A DNA stretch of 64,000 nt from Coix lacryma-jobi var. lacryma-jobi. Lineage: Eukaryota; Streptophyta; Magnoliopsida; Poales; Poaceae. This document shows, piece by piece, positions 56,941 to 64,000 of this stretch; positions within the stretch are counted from its first letter, which is position 1; each line of letters opens with the position of its first letter. The stretch is from the NCBI GenBank assembly GCA_009763385.1, contig CM019825.1:121397631-121461630 (forward strand). The letters run 5' to 3'. Position numbers and translations under genes: made by a program. A model generated the notes under the pieces. That model made no database searches, was not told where the DNA came from, and saw nothing but the letters and a program-made list of their open reading frames with translations.

Positions 56941-57780
56941 GCAGCCCTGCCTGGTCGAAGGTTTCGCTGAGATCTACATTACTCCTACTCCTAAGGGTTT
57001 GGCCGGAGGCCGAAAGATTGTTTGATCCTATTACAATGGCCGAGGGTTTATATTTATACCCTGGGCTAATAAGAGTCCTAAAGGAAATACGACTAAATAA
57101 TTCCTTATCTAAAAAGACACTAATCTATCTTAGAACTCCACGATTTCCTTTCTGGTGGAACCAAGTCCATCTCGCTCGGGCCAATGCTCCTGATGCCATG
57201 GCCTTCACAATCTTTCCCAAATTTAGAAGGAACGTGCCTGACTTTCTAAACCTACTAAACTCACGCGCAGTCACGTTTCTCCTTTCTCTGGACTCATTCA
57301 GCTAGGCCTCACGTACATATGCAAACCAATGATGATCGTGGGTGGCTTCTTTCATTAGCCATGCATACGTAATGCACCTGGAGCAGTAAGGTATTCTAAA
57401 TATATCCAACACGTGTGCACATGTTTCTCTTCCCTTTGATCTCCTAATTTCTTCAAGCAGCACATATAGGAATTGGACTCGGATCCCTGTTGTTAGCTCC
57501 TTCATGTACACATAAAGCAACATGCTAGCCGATGATAATCATATTCTCAGAGATGCTTTCTCTTGTAATGCATATCGTATATATGATTTAGTCAGCTTTG
57601 GCTAATAATATATATTCGTGCTGGTTAGCTTCCTTTCCTTTATGTATATACGAGCACCAGGAGCCTTCCAACAAGTCATATGTGATGCAGCTCACCGTCA
57701 ATTTCTTAGAATATCCCATGTCTAGATATATATACTAGTAAATCACGATCATCGCTGATCTTTGGTCAAAAACTGGTGTC
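56940..57780 (-). mobile_element. LTR H: decayed minus-strand gypsy LTR
   Basis: Its minus-strand start TGACACCAG is near 57780, preceded by a purine-rich CTTGGGGAGCCTGTG (57783-57798 on plus). A TATA-like TATAAATATAAACC lies near 57046-57060 (minus). The left end is uncertain. Confidence 0.45.
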
Positions 57781-57929
57781 AACACAGGCTCCCCAAGTTC
57801 GGAGTATGAATTCTTCATGCTTCGAATTATTTCAGTCCGATGGTCCTCTTTTCCTAATGATATTTGATCGCAATATTTGAAGGCTCCATCAACTTCTTTT
57901 GAAATATAAACAGCCGCATCGGCTTGCAA
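57735..57929 (-). pseudogene. Relic ORF fragment at the end of element H
   Basis: A minus frame of 64 codons (MQADAAVYISKEVDGAFKYC, then SYSELGEPVLTPV) runs across the polypurine tract into LTR H. Similar sequence occurs at the 3' end of grass gypsy elements, as I recall. It is the tail of a longer decayed ORF; no function can be assigned. Confidence 0.4.
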
Positions 57930-57989
57930 TGCTGATAATAATTTCCAGCCGATCCTCCTCTTCCAAGAAACCGAGTAACTTTACTGGTA

Positions 57990-59035
57990 GCAACATTACC
58001 TTATTCCTAGTCTTACCTCACATGTGAACTTTAAAGTGTCTATCAGACCATCTTGGGTGGTTGAGGAATAGAACAGATTAGAATCCTGTCATCCTTACTT
58101 CTCTAGCTCAGAAAACTTGGGGTTTTGAAAGATTTTAAAATTGAAAACATAGCTTTGCTCCTCAAATGATTCTATCGGATCGCACAATGTGTATAGTTCC
58201 TCACCGAGACATTGTCCCATCTTCTTTCATCCTACTTCTAAATGCCTATGTAGAGTTCAGGTAGGAATAAAATATGTAGCATACTCACGTTGCATATATT
58301 GTAAAATCAAACCTCGGATCCAAGGAGAGAAGTGTCATGCTCTTAGATCAAGATGTGCACGTGTGTGATTTTTTTTGTACTCCTTTGACCATGACCCTCT
58401 CTTTATTTTTGAATGCTTCTGAGAGTATAGGCTGTTTTATTCTCACTGGCGGGTATCTAAGTACCCATTGTTTTCTCTCTTTTTGGCGGATATCAAAGTA
58501 CCCATTATTTTCTCCCTCTTTCTCTTTTATCATGCTCTTTGGCATGTGTTTTTAACATAGCCCACACACTCTATGGCATATGAATTTTAAAGAGAATTAA
58601 GATGCAAGCTGGAGCATTTTAGTGAATGGAAAAATTTGTCTTTGTAATCCTTAATGTAAGAGTCAGCATTTATTAAGTGAGTGTACGTGATCTTGATCTT
58701 GGAAGCATGATAAATCTCTCAACAAGGGTCACAACAGTTTGACAAAACTCAATGCAAAAGCAAGTAGCATTTATGTAAGGTTTCTAATGAGATTAACATA
58801 TGGCCTTGGTAGGAAAATCAACATCATTGAGGAGACAAGCTATTGATTTTAAGTTTTATAAAAAAAATTCCAAAGTACTTTGCCAAAAAGAAGTAAGGTT
58901 CCTTTCATCATACCGTATCTCATTCATCAACTACTTAGATAATATGCTTTCTCTATAATAAATTGTTCACAAGTGATAGGAAAAGCAAGGAATAAAGATT
59001 ATGTGAACCTGAGAATATATATGATGAATGATTGA
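57990..59035 (-). mobile_element. Diverged relative of F's non-coding internal region
   Basis: Several short matches occur in the same order as in F: GATCAAGATGTGCACGTGTG (58347) with GATCAAGATGTGCATGTGTG (48035); GTGTACGTGATCTTGAT (58680) with GTGTGCGTGAATCTTGAT (48503); and AACTCAATGCAAAAGCAAG with AGCTCAACACAAACAAAGC. A tandem repeat with a palindrome (GGGTATCTAAGTACCC, 58450) occupies the place of F's GGACATAGTCC repeat. No LTRs or coding sequence are recognised. Confidence 0.5.
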
Positions 59036-59661
59036 CTTTGTGAGGAAGGTTTGAGGCTTTTACCCGGTTGAGTCTATATCTAGCTATGCGCTTATTGTTT
59101 ATGACTAACCGGTGGCGTTGAGTTGTGGTGTTCATGTGTTGGTGTGCGTGTGCAACATGTGTCTCTTGGCTATGTTGATGTGCAGGTGTTGAGCTCAGAT
59201 ACAGTGGTCGATGGCGAGGTGAAGGTCAAGTAGAGACGTGTCGTGGCGACGGACCGGGAGCGGTGAAGGATGGGCGTGTCGTGCGGCGGACGTGCCATGC
59301 CGATGTACCCAGAGCGGTGAAGGGCGGACGTGAGGCTTGGACTGACGGACCAGAGGGCCAGAGGACCACCTATGGTAGCTGACACGTGACATCGACGAGC
59401 AGGAGCACATGGGGATGTGCGATACATCGGCCGAGTCGGGAGGAAGACGATGGCGTCGTGGCACTTGGCTGGAGGTCGGACACGGGCTTGCGTGAGGCGC
59501 AAGTGTCGTCGGCCAAGTCAAGAAGGAAGGCGAAGGCGTTGTGCCCGGCGTGGAGGCTGGACATGCATCGGCATCGGTGCCGGTGGTCGGGGTGTGCGAA
59601 CCACATCCCGTCTACGGTGCCGGTTCGGTAGTTGAGCCTCAAAAAGCAACCATCGACGTTT

Positions 59662-59793
59662 CCAGGTTTGGGCCTCAAAACCTGGGCTCGTGAGTTTCCG
59701 AGTTTGGGCCTCAAAACTCAGGGTGGACGGTTTCCAGGTTTGGGCCTCAAAACCTGGGCTGGCAGGTTTCCCGGTTTGGGCCTCAAAACCGGG
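59662..59793 (+). repeat. Four-unit hairpin array in U3 of E, exact 36-bp period
   Basis: Units start at 59662, 59698, 59734 and 59770. All share the loop GGGCCTCA. Arms: CCAGGTTT/AAACCTGG (units 1 and 3), CCGAGTTT/AAACTCAG (one mismatch), CCCGGTTT/AAACCGGG. Three of the four are perfect 8-bp stems. Confidence 0.88.
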
Positions 59794-60045
59794 GGAAGGT
59801 CCAAAAGGACGGTCGACACGTGGCGGCGTGGAGAGGCTGGCGCGGCGGCGAAGCTATCCACGAGGAAGGAGCGGTGGTCGACATGACGACACGAGGCGGC
59901 ATCAGGGAGGTCACGTCGAGGCGAAGCTACCGGATGTGCGGGTGTGGCCGTCGGATGAAAACAACTAGGGTTGGACAGTTTTACTCCTGGGGGGCATTTG
60001 GGTTAGTACTTCATGTTAGGGCGTTTGTGTCATTTGGACGTGCGC

Positions 60046-60055
60046 CTATATATAG
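60046..60055 (+). promoter_or_regulatory. TATA box of LTR E (CTATATATAG)
   Basis: A strong TATA consensus about 250 bp downstream of the hairpin array. Confidence 0.7.
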
Positions 60056-60639
60056 ATGAAGGGGCTGTGTTGGACAGTAATCCTTGGAGGTGTCACTCTC
60101 ATTTTGTTTAGGTGAGAGGAGGCTAAGGCTAGAGGAGAGACCGGCTCTTGTTCTTGAGCTTTTCGCCATCCAAGCTTTGTGTTGCTAGGAGTGGCTTGTA
60201 GCCCGACACCGAGTGCTTAATCAATCATCCATTCCTCTGAATCCACGGATCAAATTCGTGCTTTGATTTGTCTTGCGATTTTGTTCTTCGCGTTTGCACG
60301 TTTTCCCCTCTTTCGATCTTCACGAGAATTCTTGTTTCGAGGGAAGATTCGCAAATCCGTTTGAACCATCTTGTGTAGCTTCGTGAGAGTCTTCTTTCTA
60401 CCAAAGGAATTTCTCTAATACCTCATGAACTCACAGATCGGTCAGATTTAGTTTTGGGATCGAGTTCTTGCCTGTTCTTCATCGTTTTCTTCGATTCACC
60501 GATTTGGAGTTAGGTTCGAGCCATGATCTCTTAGGAGTAGCTCACTAACATCCTTGTGACCCTTCATACGAAATTTGAGCCCTAGTGCTTTTGATTTGAG
60601 GGAGATCGGGTCGATTCGGTGGAAGAACAGTAGGCTGGT

Positions 60640-60935
60640 CGGGGTGACCGGACACACGCCTCGAACCGACCGGACGCTGACCTCGTGCGTCCGATCGTTG
60701 AAGGCCGAGCGTCTCATTCTAGGCGAACTTGACCGAACGCATAGGATTCGTGTGACCAGACGCACACGAGGTACTGTTCACTGTCTGTGTGCGTTGACCG
60801 GACGCTGCTTGTGTTGTGACCGGACGCTCTATTCCTTAGAGTCCGGTCAGTTCCAGAGAGCTCCCGAAACGGGATTCCTGTGACCGGACGCGTCCGATCA
60901 ATACTGACCGGACGCACCTCAGAGTCCGGTCAATC
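60640..60935 (+). repeat. GACCGGACGC inverted-repeat array in the distal LTR of E
   Basis: About ten copies of ACCGGAC or GTCCGGT/GTCCGAT. Pairs include CGACCGGACGC with GCGTCCGATCG (about 60666-60697) and TGACCGGAC with GTCCGGTCA (about 60904-60930). It occupies the position of D's CGGACAGTCCG array but has a different sequence. Confidence 0.8.
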
Positions 60936-61145
60936 CAGTCAGCGCACGTTTTTGTCCGTGTCATTTGCGTTCGAGCTCCGATTTGAGATCCGCTTTTTGC
61001 GTCGGATTCCCGACTTCGTGCTCTACAGAAATCGGGCTTCATGCTTTGTGAAAAAGCCTGAATTTGGGTGAGGTTACCCAAAGTCCATTCTGTCACTAGT
61101 TGACTCGCGTGGATTTGGGTGAGGGAGCTTTTGTGGTGTCCCGCT

Positions 61146-61180
61146 ATGTTCCTAGGGAACATCCACCCATTCTCTTGGGT
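61146..61180 (+). other. Two adjacent stem-loops in U5 of E
   Basis: Stem 1 pairs ATGTTCC with GGAACAT around TAG. Stem 2 pairs ACCCA with TGGGT around TTCTCT. They align with D 18135-18168; differences in the stems are matched on the opposite arm. Confidence 0.7.
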
Positions 61181-61322
61181 CGTGGACATCACGTGTGTCG
61201 GCTTTGCACTTGGGGTTGATTTTGTTGGGACAGAAGCCAGAATTTCGGAAGAAATTTTTAGGCTCCCATTCACCCCCCCCCCCCCTCTGGTCGCCTTGCT
61301 TTAGCATTTTCGGTCCTTCAAT

Positions 61323-61335
61323 TGGTATCAGAGCC
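61323..61335 (+). other. Primer-binding site of E (TGGTATCAGAGCC)
   Basis: Canonical complement of initiator tRNA-Met, two bases after the LTR end. Confidence 0.92.
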
Positions 61336-61433
61336 AGTTAAGGATCTCTCTACCTTAACCGGTTCCGGATCCGCGAAGGCGACCTTTTGACAGGAGTTGT
61401 GTTTCCGACTTTGCTTGTCGAGGTGTTGAGCTT

Positions 61434-63494
61434 GTGTTTTGGCCAACACTAATGGTGCTTTTGGAAATGGCACCAAGTTCTTCTTCCAGTGTGTCTTTGT
61501 CCTTAGGTTTAAGTCTTGGACATGCGATTGAGGATGACACTTTGGCAAGAAGGAAGAGTGCGGCTCTTGAGGCGGAACGTGAGGTGGATGCTTTGCTGGA
61601 CTACCTAGGAGATGATGAGCATTCAACGGAGGATTGTATACGTGAACTTGGCAAGGCCAAGAAAGGTACACTTCTCTCTAGTCTTGGGATTTTGTCCAAA
61701 CGATTTGAAGCTTGTTGTGATGATAACATTAGATATGATGAGCTTTTTGATACCTTGCATAGAAAGATCAAGAAGTTGAAATGCTCCATTGCTAGGTTAA
61801 AATGTGGCCTTTTTCATTGGAAGTCTAGTGCATCTTTACCTTGCACTTCTTGTAGTGACATGGTTAGGAAGAATGATGAGCTATGCTTTTCTCTTGCTAG
61901 CTTAAAATCTGAGAATGAAATGTTGAAATCAAATGCTTCCATACCATGTCTTGTTTGTTTTGACTTGCGCAAGGACCTTGTTTATGCTAAATCTGAAATA
62001 GCCTTGCTTAGGTCAAAAGCTTCTTTACCATGTGGTTCTTGTGAGTCTTTGCTTGCTGAAATTAAAAAATTAAAATTGACTCACACCACATGTGTAGATG
62101 AACTTGAGCATGCTAGGGCTGAAATTGTTGAGATAAATGCTAGGCCTTGTAGCTTGTGCTCTTTAAATAAAAATGCTTGTCATGCCTCTAGTGCTATTCA
62201 TGATTCTTTGCTTGATGTGAATGGTGATGTTTCTTCCACTGATTTCATTTGCACTTCATGCATTGATTTGGAAAAAGAGGTTTTGGCTTTGAGGGTTTTG
62301 CGCGATGATATGAGCGCCAAGTTGGTTGAGCACAATGATATGAGTGCCAACCTTGAAAAAGAAATTGAACTCTTGCGTACTACATATGTCGAGTGCATTA
62401 GAGAGGAGATGGAAAATCTTAAAAATGCTCCGTGTGGTACTTGTGATCGCCTCATGTTTGAGAATGAGGTTTTAGCTAAAAGATGCAAGAGTCTTTGTGC
62501 TGAGTCTTTTGAGTCACGCATTTCTTGCAACTCTGATGTTGGTGTTTCCAAGTCTGCATCTTTGCAACCGGAGTTGAGTTCTTGTGTTGCGCGTGAGTCT
62601 GTTGACCTTAGCACTAGTGTCAAGGTTTCGGATAGCTCTTTCATAGCTACTCCTAACCTTGTTGTTTCTTCGGGTGATGTCCAAGGGACTTCTCTTGATA
62701 AGGGTGCTTCTCATATTTTTGGGACTCGTGCTCCCAATCCGGTTTTTCATTGCACCTTTTGCAAGAAGGATGGACACTCATTCGATTTTTGCTTTCGTCG
62801 TGTCAAGCACGAGCGGCGTATTCGAGCTAAGGCTTTTAGGAAGCTGGGTAGCCTTTCCCATGGCACGTGTGCTCCTAGTGTTGGCACCAAGTTGAACGTT
62901 GATGTTTCTTGCTCCAAGTTCCAAGGGACTTCTCACTTGTCGGAGAATGGTGTGCCTTCCGATAGGCCTTTGTACCATTGCTCTTTCTGTGAGAAAGATG
63001 GGCATCAAGAAAGTTTTTTCTACCGGCGTGCCAAACGCTTGCGCCAAGCTCGCTCTTCTAGGAAGATAGTGGTTCATAGCCCTTCTCATGGCATGAACGC
63101 TTGTTCTCCTAGTAAGAAGCCCCTCTTTGTTGATGGGTTTTATGACTCCTTTTCTAGTGGGTTAGGTCATGATCATGGACATGCCTCTAGTGCTTCTTCT
63201 CTTGGTCCACGTCATGCTTCTCATGGTGCTTCTATTGGTTCTTCTGCAAAAACCTTGGAAGATGTTTGTCTCTTTTCCCGTGGTACAACTCGTTCTTCTC
63301 CTCGAGTTGTCCTTTTGAGGAATGCTTCCAAGGATGTTTCAAAACAAAATTTGAACCAACATTTTCATCATGCTAACCCACATGATAAGTTGAGTGCGCC
63401 GTTGAGATTTGTGAGCAAGTCCTGGATTCCCATGTACATGCTTGCTAACCCTTCGGGATCCAAGACTTGGGTTACTGTGTCCTCTTGTGTGTAG
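61434..63494 (+). CDS. gag: Element E gag-derived CxxC/coiled-coil protein
   Basis: The frame is open for 686 codons. The first Met is at 61434; the Met at 61467 (MAPSSSSS) is an equally good start. It lacks the DUF4219/UBN2 N terminus of D. Residues about 100-350 form a Lys/Glu/Leu-rich probable coiled coil punctuated by CxxC pairs at 137/140, 172/175, 200/203, 239/242, 273/276 and 334/337, often preceded by SLP or SIP. A zinc knuckle C440-C443-H448-C453 follows. A second (C516, C519, H524) has lost its last Cys to Phe. Both knuckles end in a FRR/YRR motif like D's. The C terminus SGSKTWV recalls the WVPK end of A and B. The role is probably particle or RNA binding, by relation to gag. Confidence 0.85.
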   Translation: MFWPTLMVLLEMAPSSSSSVSLSLGLSLGHAIEDDTLARRKSAALEAEREVDALLDYLGDDEHSTEDCIRELGKAKKGTLLSSLGILSKRFEACCDDNIRYDELFDTLHRKIKKLKCSIARLKCGLFHWKSSASLPCTSCSDMVRKNDELCFSLASLKSENEMLKSNASIPCLVCFDLRKDLVYAKSEIALLRSKASLPCGSCESLLAEIKKLKLTHTTCVDELEHARAEIVEINARPCSLCSLNKNACHASSAIHDSLLDVNGDVSSTDFICTSCIDLEKEVLALRVLRDDMSAKLVEHNDMSANLEKEIELLRTTYVECIREEMENLKNAPCGTCDRLMFENEVLAKRCKSLCAESFESRISCNSDVGVSKSASLQPELSSCVARESVDLSTSVKVSDSSFIATPNLVVSSGDVQGTSLDKGASHIFGTRAPNPVFHCTFCKKDGHSFDFCFRRVKHERRIRAKAFRKLGSLSHGTCAPSVGTKLNVDVSCSKFQGTSHLSENGVPSDRPLYHCSFCEKDGHQESFFYRRAKRLRQARSSRKIVVHSPSHGMNACSPSKKPLFVDGFYDSFSSGLGHDHGHASSASSLGPRHASHGASIGSSAKTLEDVCLFSRGTTRSSPRVVLLRNASKDVSKQNLNQHFHHANPHDKLSAPLRFVSKSWIPMYMLANPSGSKTWVTVSSCV

Positions 63495-64000
63495 ATATGA
63501 GGACGTGGGGTGGAGAACATGCGCCTGATGGAGCTTGATCTTTTAGATGTGATCAAGAGTTGATGGTTCTCTACACCCTGGTTAGATTTGCCTCCAAAGA
63601 GGCTCTTGCTACTCGATGAGCTTTCCTATACACTCATGCCCTGTACATCCATGATTTATGTCTTGTGGTATGACATGATTCTTCATGCGCTCACTTGTAT
63701 TGTTCTTGCATGTACATTTTCTTTTGTATCATGTTTTGTTTAGCCTAGCATGTGCTATCTTTTGTATCATATGTCATGCTAGCCTTGTGTACAGCTTTGG
63801 TGGTTATTCCACTTTTCATGCTAGTTTGTGATCCTCATGAACATTATGCCATGTTTACCGTTCTTCACCATGAGCTTTACTTGTAGAGGTATGATGTTCG
63901 TTAGGTATCATTTTTCAGGTGCTAGTTTTGTGTAGCTACATGTACCCTGTTGACATGTTTAGGTTGAGCACTAGTCTTTCCTCACTTTTATCATGTTACA
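63495..64000 (+). other. Non-coding region of E after the gag-derived ORF
   Basis: T-rich with no protease motif or long frame. ATCATGTTTTGTTTAGCC and similar words recur loosely. Where pol begins in D, nothing coding is found here. Confidence 0.6.

Larger units (their letters stand above)
59040..61320 (+). repeat. 5' LTR of element E (left end approximate)
   Basis: The right end TTCGGTCCTTCA is certain from the primer site. The left end is estimated between 59.04 and 59.10 kb by aligning GGCGAGGTGAAGGTCAAG (59213) with the same words in D (16380). It contains the hairpin array, TATA box, GACCGGAC array, stem-loops and a run of 13 Cs near 61273-61285. Confidence 0.75.
59040..64000 (+). mobile_element. 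Element E: non-autonomous Ty1-copia relative of D, 3' end outside the window
   Basis: A 5' LTR ending at 61320, a perfect tRNA-Met primer site and one gag-derived ORF are present. After the ORF the sequence is non-coding to the window end, with no protease or integrase. The LTR shares the U3 hairpin array, the U5 stem-loops and the C-rich end with D. It fits the class of terminal-repeat elements with a gag but no pol. Confidence 0.85.

Noticed and set aside
55360..57000. A host gene between F and E
   Set aside because: No frame with recognisable domains or exon structure. The only readable pieces are gypsy relics.
59662..59793. CRISPR array
   Set aside because: The regular 36-bp spacing and palindromic units look CRISPR-like, but there are only four units and no unique spacers. 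It lies in a plant LTR and has no cas genes.

Overview
This window is plant nuclear DNA, most likely from a large-genome grass. It consists almost entirely of LTR retrotransposons, and I find no convincing single-copy host gene. The grass assignment is an inference from several features. There are long SIRE/Maximus-type Ty1-copia elements with large coiled-coil gag proteins and C-rich LTR ends. There is a GC-rich Tat-lineage Ty3-gypsy element with an antisense gene. There is also a gag-protease-only Athila-like element. The species cannot be named from sequence alone.

Layout, 1-44.8 kb. This is a four-level nest proved by target-site duplications (TSDs). Element A (Ty1-copia) occupies 1-8017 and 41244-44757; its 5' LTR lies outside the window. 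Element B (Ty1-copia, 8018-41238, TSD CCTGC) sits in A's third ORF and has lost most of pol and the start of its 3' LTR. Element C (Ty3-gypsy, 13467-40307, TSD CCAAG) sits in B's shortened 3' LTR. Element D (Ty1-copia, 16264-27882, TSD CCAGG) sits in C's gag. Removing D, then C, then B makes each host reading frame contiguous again. All four are broken by stops, frameshifts or deletion.

Layout, 44.8-64 kb. A short minus-strand LTR-like remnant precedes element F (45577-53332, minus strand, TSD CATGG). F is a non-autonomous gypsy element with an open gag-protease frame and no reverse transcriptase. From 53.3 to 59 kb there is AT-rich decayed material: pieces of at least two minus-strand gypsy elements (G, H) and a diverged relative of F's non-coding region. 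From about 59.04 kb to the window end is element E. It is a non-autonomous Ty1-copia relative of D that keeps LTR, primer-binding site and an open 686-residue gag-derived CxxC/coiled-coil frame, with no pol visible before 64 kb.

The strongest unexplained signal is structural. Several LTR families each carry their own array of short inverted repeats, usually just upstream of the TATA box. The two arms change together between units or families while the loop stays fixed. The clearest cases are a 36-37 bp periodic array in D and E, two adjacent U5 stem-loops with paired changes between D and E, and arrays in A and B whose inner stem differs by compensatory changes. Element F adds a triplicated tRNA primer-site motif at its LTR end.
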